From positions 62,001 through 126,000 of the forward strand of contig JBCBKO010000005.1 in assembly GCA_038521865.1 (NCBI GenBank): a stretch of 64,000 nucleotides of DNA, written 5' to 3'. Below are positions 1 to 8,429 of this stretch, one piece after another (the stretch's first letter is position 1; each line of letters opens with the position of its first letter). The notes beneath the pieces are model-generated. The model saw nothing but the letters and a program-made list of their open reading frames with translations. It was not told where the DNA came from and searched no databases. The stretch is from CALBPI01 sp038521865. Lineage in GTDB: Bacteria > Pseudomonadota > Gammaproteobacteria > Steroidobacterales > Woeseiaceae. The translations under genes and the position numbers were made by a program.

Positions 1-2
1 GG

Positions 3-158
3 ATCGAAACCCGCGCAGACGTCAGAAGTGCACAACACAGAGGACCGAGCGACGATACGCTCGAATTGATCGGGCGCCTTGAGCACAGGATCGAAGTGCT
101 AGAGCGAATCGTGACCGATACGGGTTACGATCTGAAGAAGGAAATCGATCGCCTATAG
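3..158 (+). CDS. C-terminal end of a PspB-like small protein (5' end outside window)
   Basis: Only the last 51 codons are present; the frame is open from base 3 to a TAG at 156-158. The visible end is charged and helical, with a heptad-like stretch (RLEHRIEVLERIV) followed by a short basic tail. This resembles the C-terminal coiled-coil part of phage-shock protein B (LLDRIETLERIL-type), which sits in the inner membrane and works with PspC in envelope stress. The membrane segment that would confirm this lies outside the window, so the family call is an inference from a short helix. It could equally be another small coiled-coil protein. Confidence 0.4.
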   Translation: METRADVRSAQHRGPSDDTLELIGRLEHRIEVLERIVTDTGYDLKKEIDRL

Positions 159-178
159 CGCGGTCGTCGGGCGCGGCA

Positions 179-532
179 CTATTCCTGCCGCGCCTTGTAG
201 GCTCGCACTGCGTCGTTGAAGTCCGCTGCAACCGTCTCCATTTCATCAACAGCGGCGTTATGCCGCTTGCTTAGAATGGCTTCACGTTCCGCTTTGGCCT
301 CGCTGGCCTCGTCCTCGGCCATCGTCGCCTTGGATTCCGCCTCGATACAGTCAAGGAAAGTGTTCATGTCAGCCATGTACTGTTTGACGGCTTTCTGACC
401 CTCGATCATCTCCTCCTGGGTCGCCGCGGCACCATTCGGAATATCGATCTTCGTGGGATAGTCGCACGCCGCCGACGCAGACTGTCCGAAAAGCCCCAAT
501 GTCGCGCTGAGCATGATCGCTTGAATTTTCAT
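179..532 (-). CDS. small secreted protein of unknown function
   Basis: The protein has 117 residues if it starts at the ATG at 532, which follows a good ribosome-binding site (AAAGGGGAA). The longer frame to 583 adds a hydrophilic stretch in front of the signal peptide and is less likely. Residues 1-21 form a signal peptide ending ASA-A, so the mature product is periplasmic. The mature part has two Cys (in ACDYP and LDCIEAE) that could form a disulfide, followed by an Ala/Glu/Lys-rich helical region that is probably a coiled coil. I do not recognise a named family. Confidence 0.6.
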   Translation of the reverse strand: MKIQAIMLSATLGLFGQSASAACDYPTKIDIPNGAAATQEEMIEGQKAVKQYMADMNTFLDCIEAESKATMAEDEASEAKAEREAILSKRHNAAVDEMETVAADFNDAVRAYKARQE

Positions 533-629
533 ATGTGTTCCCCTTTTCACGATGCACTCGCTGTCCTTGAGTGCGGGCGCCAAAGTCTAGCCGGTACGGC
601 AGAGTCCCGCCAACAGAGATGCGAACGGA

Positions 630-3104
630 TCAGGCGAACAGCGCTTTGTGCTGATCTGTGCCGTCTTGCTGCGCTTCCAGCCGCTCTCTGAATGCGCTTG
701 CGTCCATCGGCTCTCCGAACAGCATGCCCTGGCCAAAATCGCACTTCAGCGAGCGCAGGAATTTAAGTTGTGCCTGAGTTTCGATGCCCTCAGCCACAAC
801 ATCAAGCTCCAAACTTCGGCTCATGTCGATGATAGCCCGAATGATCGCTGCATCGTTTGCGTCGTGGGCCGCGTTGGTCACGAACGATCGATCTATCTTT
901 AAGGTCTTGATCGGGAACTTCTGCAATGCAGTGAGCGAAGAGTAGCCCGTGCCAAAGTCGTCAATTGCGAGCTGCAGACCATAGGCACTCAACGCTTCGA
1001 GGATCTGCACTGTGCGCCCGATGTCCTCGGCCAGAACACTCTCGGTGATTTCGAATTCGATATCCGTAGGCTTGATGCCATGGCGTTGGAAAATTCGACT
1101 CACACTGTTGAAAAAATTGCGCTGTCGCAACTGTTTCAGTGACAGGTTTATCGCGATGCGACCTGGGTCGCCAATCGTGTCCTGCCAGCGCGCAAGGTCC
1201 TCGCAGACCCGGTCGATGACCCATTCACCAATCTCCACAATGAGGTTGGTTTCTTCCGCGAGCGGAATGAAGTCATTCGGTTGTATTCGGCCGATATCCG
1301 GTGAATGCCAGCGTACGAGCGCTTCGGCGCCCATCACCTTGCCGGTCGAAAGATCGTATTTGGGTTGGTATTCCAGCAGAAGCTCATCACGCTCAAACGA
1401 GCGACGCAGACGACTCTTCATCAGCAAACGCTCCACGGCGGCATCGTTCATCGCGCTGTCGTAGAACACATGCCGATTGCCGCCCGCTTTCTTGGCGCTG
1501 TACAAGGCTGCATCGCTGTTGCGCAACAAATCGATGACGTTATCGGCATGCTGCGGATAGATCGCAATACCGAGGCTGGCGGTCACGTAGACCTCGTTGG
1601 CTTGCACATCGAACGGCTCGGCGACTTCGGCCAGCAGATTCCTCGCAAGCTGCTGCAGTGCGTTCTCGACATCCTCAACAGGCGGCAGCTCATCGACAAA
1701 AGCGGCGAATTCGTCGCCGGATAGGCGCCCGATCACGGCATTGTCCGGGAGTGCTCGGCGCATACACTGCGTGATGGTCTCGAGCGTCGTGTCCCCGGCG
1801 AGGTGTCCAAACGTGTCGTTGATGTCTTTAAACTGGTCCACGTCGAGGTAGAACAGCGCGATCATGCCTTCGCTCTTGCGGGCGCGTGCAATGGCACGTT
1901 GCAGCAGGTGCTGGAACTGCATCCGATTTGGCACTTTGGTCATCGGATCCATTCGCGCCAGATATCGAATCCGCGCCTCGGAACGCTTCCGCTCTGTGAC
2001 GTTTTGGGCGGAATAAATGCGCCCGCTCAACATCGTGCCGCCCGAGTTTGCCGCCGAACACGTCAAGGACACGGGCACGGTCTCGTCTTCGGCGGTCAGC
2101 AAGCGCAGCTCTTTGGGCTGGTCGCTGTGCTGGCTCTCCTCGAATAGCTGCCGGTCGTCTTCATGCACCAGTGTGGCGACAGCACGTCCGAGCAACTGGG
2201 TTTCGGTGAATCCTGTGAGTCTCGAGGCAGCCGCGTTGCAGTGCGTGATCGTGCCGTGATCGTCGGTGACGATCAGCGCATCGCTCATGCTGCTGAGCAG
2301 CTGATCCATGTAATCGCGTGAGATCGTGGTCTGGCGCAACTGATCGCGCATGCTGTTGAAGGCTCGATTCAGGCGCCCTAGCTCATCGGCTCTGGATTCA
2401 AGCAGTGGCTGACCATAATCGCCTTGCTCGAGACGTCGTGCCTGATCGGTGATCGCTTCAATCGGCCGAATAAGCTGTCGTGCCACGAGCAGACTCAGTG
2501 TGCCGCTGAGCAGCGCCATCAGGAGCGATGAGAGCAGTACCCAGCGCGTCGCTTCTACTTGCCAGTCCCGACGTGCGAGAAGCTGTGAATTCTCGAATGC
2601 ACGCAGCTGTTCGGTCATGCCGTCGAGCGAGAATCTCAACCTGAGACGACCGTGATTCACTCCGGATTGGATGATGTTTTGCGTGACGGTAAACGCATCG
2701 CGTTCCCAGCTCACTCCTGGCTCACCGGTCAGGCCCATCTGTCCGGCAGGCAGGCGTCCCGCGGACGCAAGCAGCTTGCCCTCTGCATCAACCGCCTGAA
2801 TCAGGATGACGTCGGGAATGATGCTGGCCGATTCGTCGAGCGCGCGCTGCAGATCAGCGAATCGTTGGTCGCGCGCGAGGGCGTCGATTTCGCGCTCCAG
2901 CGCCGCCGTTGACTGCTGGGCTCGGCTCTCAATCTGGCGTTCCAGATAGTCGCGCCGCAGATCAACGCTGTCGTTAAGGAAGCGGTCGACAATCATGCGG
3001 CTATTGGCAAAGAGCGCGAGCGATACAACGCACACGACGCCGAGCGTGATCGCTAGCGTGCCCACCACTAGTCGCGGTGCAAGTCGTTGCGGAAGCCACT
3101 GCAT
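630..3104 (-). CDS. membrane-bound GGDEF/EAL cyclic-di-GMP turnover protein
   Basis: About 824 residues. Order: N-terminal membrane segment (about 12-35), periplasmic sensor region with predicted helices, second membrane segment (about 190-212), HAMP linker, PAS domain (about 268-385), GGDEF domain, EAL domain. The diguanylate cyclase signature reads SGDEF (about residue 460), a variant found in active cyclases. The phosphodiesterase domain keeps its key motifs: EALVRW (about 590), INLSL, DDFGTGYSS, KIDRSF and VAEGIET, so c-di-GMP hydrolysis is expected. A GTG at 3110 is in frame, but GAGGG lies only 3 bases before it; the ATG at 3104 has 9-base spacing and is preferred. It is transcribed alone. 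Confidence 0.88.
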   Translation of the reverse strand: MQWLPQRLAPRLVVGTLAITLGVVCVVSLALFANSRMIVDRFLNDSVDLRRDYLERQIESRAQQSTAALEREIDALARDQRFADLQRALDESASIIPDVILIQAVDAEGKLLASAGRLPAGQMGLTGEPGVSWERDAFTVTQNIIQSGVNHGRLRLRFSLDGMTEQLRAFENSQLLARRDWQVEATRWVLLSSLLMALLSGTLSLLVARQLIRPIEAITDQARRLEQGDYGQPLLESRADELGRLNRAFNSMRDQLRQTTISRDYMDQLLSSMSDALIVTDDHGTITHCNAAASRLTGFTETQLLGRAVATLVHEDDRQLFEESQHSDQPKELRLLTAEDETVPVSLTCSAANSGGTMLSGRIYSAQNVTERKRSEARIRYLARMDPMTKVPNRMQFQHLLQRAIARARKSEGMIALFYLDVDQFKDINDTFGHLAGDTTLETITQCMRRALPDNAVIGRLSGDEFAAFVDELPPVEDVENALQQLARNLLAEVAEPFDVQANEVYVTASLGIAIYPQHADNVIDLLRNSDAALYSAKKAGGNRHVFYDSAMNDAAVERLLMKSRLRRSFERDELLLEYQPKYDLSTGKVMGAEALVRWHSPDIGRIQPNDFIPLAEETNLIVEIGEWVIDRVCEDLARWQDTIGDPGRIAINLSLKQLRQRNFFNSVSRIFQRHGIKPTDIEFEITESVLAEDIGRTVQILEALSAYGLQLAIDDFGTGYSSLTALQKFPIKTLKIDRSFVTNAAHDANDAAIIRAIIDMSRSLELDVVAEGIETQAQLKFLRSLKCDFGQGMLFGEPMDASAFRERLEAQQDGTDQHKALFA

Positions 3105-3294
3105 CGTCACGATCCCTCGTACTTGGCAGCGGCCGCTTTGATAGTCAGCCGTCTTGGCATGACCCGCCCTCTTTGGTTTCGCCTGTTATTGTTCTTGGTC
3201 TGGCAGGAACCGGAGCTCCCTGCGACCAAGTGTGACGAAACCGCCCACGGGCGTCTAGATGATTTTGAGGTCTATAACCCTCGAAAAACCGCGA

Positions 3295-3729
3295 TTAGCT
3301 GGCTTTTTTGGTCTCTGTGGCGACCAGATTCGGTGCGCTGCGACGCTCCTCGAACGACTTGGCGGTGCCTGATTGCCCCGTGATTCGCATGTCACCTTCG
3401 ATGACCGCGCCTGCAGCCACGGCGATCATGTCGCCTGTGACAGTGCCGCTAATGCGAGCGGTGGCTGTAATTTCAATGTGTCCAGAGGCAATCACGTCGC
3501 CCTCGACCTTGCCGGAGATCACGACGTCTCGTGCCTGCAATCCTCCGCGCCAGACGCCTTCTTCGGTGATTGTCACGACACCGTCGACTCTGCTGTCACC
3601 GATAATGGTGCCGCTCAGCAGGATGTCGCTCGAGCCGGACACTTCTCCGTTGAATACGCAGCCCGCTGCGATCAGCGTCGTAGGGCCGCTCGTTCTGTCT
3701 CGCACCCGTCGTTTTCCAAAAACTGCCAT
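3295..3729 (-). CDS. bactofilin (polymer-forming cytoskeletal protein)
   Basis: The protein has 144 residues from the ATG at 3729, preceded by GGGAGGGAG. The longer frame to 3777 adds residues unlike the family. The core is a right-handed beta-helix of short repeats rich in Gly and Val/Ile (for example GSSDILLSGTIIGDSRVDG), typical of bactofilin (DUF583). Bactofilins polymerise without nucleotide into filaments at the membrane and organise cell-shape or cell-wall enzymes. A short basic N-terminus (FGKRRVRDR) and a disordered C-terminal tail flank the core. No M23 peptidase partner, often adjacent in other species, is seen here. Confidence 0.85.
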   Translation of the reverse strand: MAVFGKRRVRDRTSGPTTLIAAGCVFNGEVSGSSDILLSGTIIGDSRVDGVVTITEEGVWRGGLQARDVVISGKVEGDVIASGHIEITATARISGTVTGDMIAVAAGAVIEGDMRITGQSGTAKSFEERRSAPNLVATETKKAS

Positions 3730-3868
3730 GTGTATGCTCCCTCCCGGAATTATGTTCAGAATAGCAGCCGGTCTCACCGAACAGTGTGACCGAGTTGGCA
3801 GGTGACCAGTTTGCTGGCAGCTTCACCGAGCGCTCGTTAACATAGTCACTCGAAGCGGGCGGCGGCCG

Positions 3869-5431
3869 ATGACCGATACATTAGAACAACGCGTTAAATG
3901 GCTGCAGCAGCATGCTCCGGGCGCTCTCACCGGGATGCTCACTGGCGTCGAGAAGGAATCGTTGCGGGTCACACCGGACGCCAGACTCTCGCAACGCCCG
4001 CATCCCGAGGAACTCGGCTCCGCGCTGACCAATCAGTTCATCACGACAGATTTCAGCGAAGCGCTGCTCGAGTACGTCACGCCGACGTTTGATACACCGT
4101 CAGCGACCCTTGATTTTCTCGCCGACATCCACCAGTTCTCGCAGCCGCGCCTTGGCGATGCGGTTCTGTGGAATTCCAGTATGCCGTGCCGCCTGGGTGC
4201 CGAGTCGGAGATTCCGATCGCCCACTACGGCAGCTCGAACGTCGCGCGCATGAAGACTATTTACAGGCGCGGACTGAGTCATCGTTACGGTCGCGCCATG
4301 CAAACCATTGCCGGCGTGCACTTCAATTTTTCAGTGCCGGTCGATTTCTGGGCGACCTGCGAAGACATGCTCGGACGCCACGACACGGCTGACGACTTAC
4401 GCTCACAGGGCTATCTGGCAATCGCACGAAATTTCCGCAGGCTCGCCTGGCTTGTGCTGTATCTGTTCGGCGCATCGCCCGCGATGTGTCGCTCGTTCCT
4501 GGGTGATCGACCGACGACGCTTGCGGAGTTCGATGCGGACACTCTGTTCGAGCCGTACGCGACGTCATTGCGTATGAGTGATCTTGGCTACAACTCGAGC
4601 GCGCAATCCGGTTTGGCGGTGTCCTTGAATTCACTCGCCGACTACATCGCTGAGCTGACCCACGCGATCATGACGCCGCATCCGCCCTACGAAGAGATCG
4701 GCACTGAGGTCGGTGGTCAGTGGCGCCAGCTCAACGCCAATTTGTTGCAGATCGAAAACGAGTACTACAGCAGTGTGCGCCCGAAGCAGGTGGCGAGGAG
4801 CGGCGAGCGCCCGACCCTGGCGCTACAGCGTGCGGGTGTCGCATATGTCGAAATCCGCGCGCTGGACATCAATCCGTTCGATCCGGTTGGGCTGACCCTC
4901 GAGCAGATGCGCTTCATGCAGGTGCTCCTCGTCGCTTGTTTGTTTCGGCCAAGCCCTTTGCTGGACCGCCCGCAGCTTCAGGAAGCCGCGGCCAACCAGT
5001 TGCTGGTTGCCCATAGCGGCCGCGCGCCGGCACTGGAGCTTTCACGCTTCGGCAAGCGCGTGCAGCTTCGGGCGTGGGCGGAATCGCTTTTCGATGAGTT
5101 TGAGGCGGTTGCGGCACTACTCGACACGCGGGGCACAGACTATCGTGACGCTGTCGCCAGTCAGCGCAAGGTGCTGCGTGAGGAGGCAGAGACGCCGTCT
5201 GCAAGAGTGCTGCGGGAGATGCGCGAAGGTCGCATGAGCTTTGTTGAATACACCCTTGAGCAGTCGCTCGCTCATGCGCGTGCGGTCGCCAACCGGCCGC
5301 CTATGCCTGACGCCCGCTTCAAAGCGCTGCGGGGCGAGGCAACCGAATCCCTGGAACGGCAGACTGCGCTCGAATCACGAGCACAACAACGCTTTCAGGA
5401 CTATCTCGCGGACTATTTCCGCACAGGTTGA
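3869..5431 (+). CDS. gshA: glutamate-cysteine ligase
   Basis: First enzyme of glutathione synthesis: ATP-dependent joining of glutamate and cysteine to gamma-glutamylcysteine in the cytosol. The 520 residues match the proteobacterial type-1 enzyme (about 518 in E. coli). The N-terminal TGVEKESLRV motif carries the metal/substrate glutamates, and GVHFNFS (about 150) and YVEIRALDINPFDP (about 325) are further conserved active-site blocks. It is divergent from the bactofilin gene. Its last 19 bases overlap the convergent aminotransferase gene. gshB is not in the window. Confidence 0.95.
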   Translation: MTDTLEQRVKWLQQHAPGALTGMLTGVEKESLRVTPDARLSQRPHPEELGSALTNQFITTDFSEALLEYVTPTFDTPSATLDFLADIHQFSQPRLGDAVLWNSSMPCRLGAESEIPIAHYGSSNVARMKTIYRRGLSHRYGRAMQTIAGVHFNFSVPVDFWATCEDMLGRHDTADDLRSQGYLAIARNFRRLAWLVLYLFGASPAMCRSFLGDRPTTLAEFDADTLFEPYATSLRMSDLGYNSSAQSGLAVSLNSLADYIAELTHAIMTPHPPYEEIGTEVGGQWRQLNANLLQIENEYYSSVRPKQVARSGERPTLALQRAGVAYVEIRALDINPFDPVGLTLEQMRFMQVLLVACLFRPSPLLDRPQLQEAAANQLLVAHSGRAPALELSRFGKRVQLRAWAESLFDEFEAVAALLDTRGTDYRDAVASQRKVLREEAETPSARVLREMREGRMSFVEYTLEQSLAHARAVANRPPMPDARFKALRGEATESLERQTALESRAQQRFQDYLADYFRTG

Positions 5432-6327
5432 ATCGGCGTGCCTGTGTGCCACGCATGCGATCGATGGATCTGCTGCAGGCGTTCGGTCATGGTGCCGCGC
5501 ACACCTTCCCCGATCCGACGACCATCGACTTCGATGACAGGTGTTAGCTCACCCATCGTCCCCGTGGTGAATGCCTCGTCGGCGGTGTAGAGCTCGGTCA
5601 GTGAGATATCGCGTTCGACGCAGTCTATGCCGTGCTCTTTTGCCAGCTCGATGATCATGCCGCGAGTGATGCCAGGCAGACACGCGGTTGCATGCGGCGT
5701 GTGCAGCACACGATCCCGAATCAGAAATAGATTGGTGTCGTTGGTCTCTGCAATGAATCCGCCAACATCCAGCATGACAGCGCTATCGACATTGGCGACG
5801 TTGGCTTCGATCGACGCGAGGATATTATTCAACAGGTTGTTGTGGTGAATCTTCGAATCCAGACACTGCGGGGTATTACGCCGAATCGAGGCTGTCACCA
5901 ACCGGATGCCGGTTTCGTTGTAGACCGGCTGTTTCCATTCGGCGAGCACGATCAACGTTGGGCCCGATTGGTTGAAGCGCGGATTCATCCCCGAGGTCAC
6001 CTTCTCACCGCGGGTCAGCGTCAGGCGGATATGTGCGCCGTCCTCCATTCCGTTGGCAGTGAGCGTTGCGAACACATCCTCTACAACCGCGTCGTAGGTC
6101 GGAATTTCCGTGAACGCGAGCGCGTGTGCCGAATCCCGCAGTCGCCTGATGTGTGCCTCTAGTGCAGCGATACGCTGATCATAAACCCGCAGTCCTTCCC
6201 ACACGGCGTCACCGCCCTGAACGACACTGTCGAACACGGAGACTTTCGCTTCACTGCGGGGATAGAGCTTGCCGTTGATCATCACCTGGATGTTCTGGTT
6301 TCTGGGGTCGACGCTTGGCTGGTTCAT
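5413..6327 (-). CDS. class-IV PLP aminotransferase (branched-chain or D-amino-acid type)
   Basis: 304 residues of the BCAT/D-amino-acid aminotransferase/4-amino-4-deoxychorismate lyase fold. The PLP-binding lysine is expected in LDSKIHHNNLLNN (about 168), followed by the glutamate of GGFIAETNDTNLF (about 203) and the phosphate-binding LPGITRGMI and TTGTMGEL segments. The substrate cannot be read from sequence; DAVWEGLRVYDQR near the N-terminus is closer to branched-chain or aromatic types than to DadA-type enzymes. The ATG at 6327 overlaps the stop of the upstream sulfotransferase gene by four bases (ATGA), so the two are translationally coupled and probably act on related substrates. Confidence 0.85.
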   Translation of the reverse strand: MNQPSVDPRNQNIQVMINGKLYPRSEAKVSVFDSVVQGGDAVWEGLRVYDQRIAALEAHIRRLRDSAHALAFTEIPTYDAVVEDVFATLTANGMEDGAHIRLTLTRGEKVTSGMNPRFNQSGPTLIVLAEWKQPVYNETGIRLVTASIRRNTPQCLDSKIHHNNLLNNILASIEANVANVDSAVMLDVGGFIAETNDTNLFLIRDRVLHTPHATACLPGITRGMIIELAKEHGIDCVERDISLTELYTADEAFTTGTMGELTPVIEVDGRRIGEGVRGTMTERLQQIHRSHAWHTGTPIQPVRK

Positions 6328-7058
6328 GGTGTAGCTGTGCTCCTCGCATGCAGGGCGTGTTGATACAAACGGTGATAGTACGGCTGACACTCGGTCAACA
6401 GTGCATTTAATGAGGGGTCGGGCGGTGGCTTGTGTCGATAGCTCGAAAATCCGGTGCTTTTGTGAACCGCGTGGTACCAGTGTGGTGCCCACACCCCGTC
6501 TTCCGGCTTTGGGCCAGAGGGCCAATGCAGCATGGCGTCGGTCCAGGGTAGATCCAATACCTCACACAATTGTCTGAGAACGCCCTCCGGATCGAGTAGC
6601 AACTCTCGAGAGTCGATGACTACGACCGCGATATTGTGTTGGTTCAGTGTGTCCAAGAGCTCGCACTGCTGCGCCAGTCCGGTATCGGCAAGACGCGCAT
6701 CGGGGAGTTGAATCGTGAGCGACGAGAGCATTTGCTCAGGGTCACGAATGAGCAGGACGTGCTTCGCGCCGAACATTGGCTGCAAGTCGATATCGATCAG
6801 GTGATGCGCCATGTGCTTGGCGAACAAGTGTGGCGAGGCGAGCGTCGTTTGTGCCAGAAGCCTCCGAATGACGGCATTGCCATCATGCGGCTGGCTGGCG
6901 AGCACCGCCTGGGAATCAGGATGTTGCCGACCGCTCCTGGCGAGATAGTGCGCATACAGTGGCTCGTCCTCGACGCGTACGTCGGGATGCTGACGAAAGC
7001 TGTACATCAGTGCCGTGGACACATTTCGTGGCCCCGACCAAAGGTTGATTAATGACAT
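6324..7058 (-). CDS. sulfotransferase-like P-loop protein
   Basis: 244 residues. The N-terminus LWSGPRNVSTALMYSF is a P-loop-like phosphosulfate-binding motif of the sulfotransferase fold. DEPLYAHYL and LLIRDPEQMLSS (about 105) resemble the 5'- and 3'-phosphate-binding regions of PAPS-dependent enzymes. The C-terminal WPSGPKPEDGVWAPHWYHAVHKSTGF block is family specific. Real sulfotransferase activity has not been established for this group to my knowledge. It is the first gene of a two-gene operon with the class-IV aminotransferase. From memory, some plant proteins annotated as BCAT-like fuse the same two domains. Confidence 0.8.
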   Translation of the reverse strand: MSLINLWSGPRNVSTALMYSFRQHPDVRVEDEPLYAHYLARSGRQHPDSQAVLASQPHDGNAVIRRLLAQTTLASPHLFAKHMAHHLIDIDLQPMFGAKHVLLIRDPEQMLSSLTIQLPDARLADTGLAQQCELLDTLNQHNIAVVVIDSRELLLDPEGVLRQLCEVLDLPWTDAMLHWPSGPKPEDGVWAPHWYHAVHKSTGFSSYRHKPPPDPSLNALLTECQPYYHRLYQHALHARSTATP

Positions 7059-7197
7059 GGCACGCCACCCCCGTTGCCAATCACGTCACGCGGTACAGAA
7101 CGAATTGCAAACTGCGTCACAGATTTGTCATAACGGTCTGTCCCCCAAGCCGGCCCGCTCTACACTCACGTTTAATTTTGTTTTCCGGAGCCGTCCC

Positions 7198-7737
7198 TTG
7201 CGAGCGCTCATCATCATAGGCTTTTTGGCAGGAATTGGCAGCGTTGCTGCTGTGGCTTACACCACGCCGTTTCTGGAGCAACAGCGGATTCACTCGGAAA
7301 CCCGGGTTGTACCCAACGGTGGGCGACTCGAAAAATTTGAAATCCGCGTTGAGCAGGATCTCTTGAGCAACACGCCCGGGCTGCTGAGTGAGTCCACGTT
7401 GTTCCCGGCGTCGGCGAACTGGTTCCCGGAGCGTGCGCCCTTCGGAGGCGATGTACAGGTGTTTCGACTGCGCAATGTGAATAGCCAGGTGGTCGGCACC
7501 GGCATACGGCACCGCGAGGCGGAGTTGATTGAATGGGTTTTGCACCTACCCGCACGCGGCACCATGGTGCTGCAGGGTACCAACGGCGAATCACTGGAAT
7601 CCGGTGTGCTGGCGCTCGGCCTGCGTGAGTTCGAAAACCTCGACGGCATCTGGGAGGCCCGGATGGACGAGGATGGCGTTATGCGCTTCGACACGGTCGT
7701 CCGCGCGGCGGAATACGACGAGGAGGCGGGCGCATGA
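7198..7737 (+). CDS. membrane-anchored protein of unknown function
   Basis: I place the start at the TTG at 7198, seven bases after a CGGAG site; the same frame is open from 7015 but the upstream residues are low-complexity and overlap the divergent sulfotransferase gene. From TTG the protein has 179 residues: a short basic start, one membrane segment (LIIIGFLAGIGSVAAVAY) and a mostly beta, soluble periplasmic domain. ATG of the next gene overlaps its stop (ATGA at 7734-7737), and that protein has the same architecture, so both may form one envelope complex. No family recognised. Confidence 0.65.
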   Translation: MRALIIIGFLAGIGSVAAVAYTTPFLEQQRIHSETRVVPNGGRLEKFEIRVEQDLLSNTPGLLSESTLFPASANWFPERAPFGGDVQVFRLRNVNSQVVGTGIRHREAELIEWVLHLPARGTMVLQGTNGESLESGVLALGLREFENLDGIWEARMDEDGVMRFDTVVRAAEYDEEAGA

Positions 7738-8417
7738 GGTTTGTGATCGCACTGCTGGTTGGTTTTGTGCCCGGCGTGCTGCTCGGTACGGGACTTTTGT
7801 TGTGGAATCCTTCATTCGATACCGAGCAAACCCCGAGACTGGCTGACGCCAATTTGGAATTACCGATTGCAGGCAGCGGTGCGTCTGTGGTGACACGCAG
7901 CGCCAACGGCTACCCCTGGATTCCCTCGCAGCCGGCATTCGCGCCGGAGCCCGAGGTCGAGGGTATGCACACCGCGATGACCGTGATGCAAATGCGCACG
8001 GGGATGCCCGATGTCGCAGCTTATGGGGTTCGCCTGCAAACGCTGTCCGACGATGGACGCCCGTTGTTCGGCGAGCTGATCGAGGAGTCGCTGTTCTACG
8101 TGATTCTGCCCGAGGCCGGATCGTTAATCGTGTCGAGCCGCGATGACTTGTGGGGTTTTGCACGTCAGGTGTCATTGCCATTGGTGCAGAGTACCCGCTG
8201 GCAAGGCAACCTGAACTATCGTTCGACGATTGGCCCGAGCCGTGGCTACGCAGACGCGGTCGGCTTGTCGGGTTCGATCACAGGCGTACGAGGTCGTGCG
8301 GAATTGATGCAGTCGGTGCGTGCAGTGTCATTGTCCGATGGCATCACGGACGGCGACAGCAGGGTCAGCATTGCACTGGACCTGCCGGCGCCTGAGGCAT
8401 CGGTTGCCAGTGAGTAA
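7734..8417 (+). CDS. membrane-anchored protein of unknown function
   Basis: 227 residues. An N-terminal membrane segment (FVIALLVGFVPGVLLGTGLLL) is followed by an Ala/Pro-containing linker and a beta-rich domain of about 150 residues facing the periplasm. It is translationally coupled to the upstream gene by a four-base overlap. The stop at 8417 is 12 bases from the end of the convergent flavoprotein gene. No catalytic motif or named domain is visible. Confidence 0.7.
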   Translation: MRFVIALLVGFVPGVLLGTGLLLWNPSFDTEQTPRLADANLELPIAGSGASVVTRSANGYPWIPSQPAFAPEPEVEGMHTAMTVMQMRTGMPDVAAYGVRLQTLSDDGRPLFGELIEESLFYVILPEAGSLIVSSRDDLWGFARQVSLPLVQSTRWQGNLNYRSTIGPSRGYADAVGLSGSITGVRGRAELMQSVRAVSLSDGITDGDSRVSIALDLPAPEASVASE

Positions 8418-8429
8418 GTCGCTGGGGGC

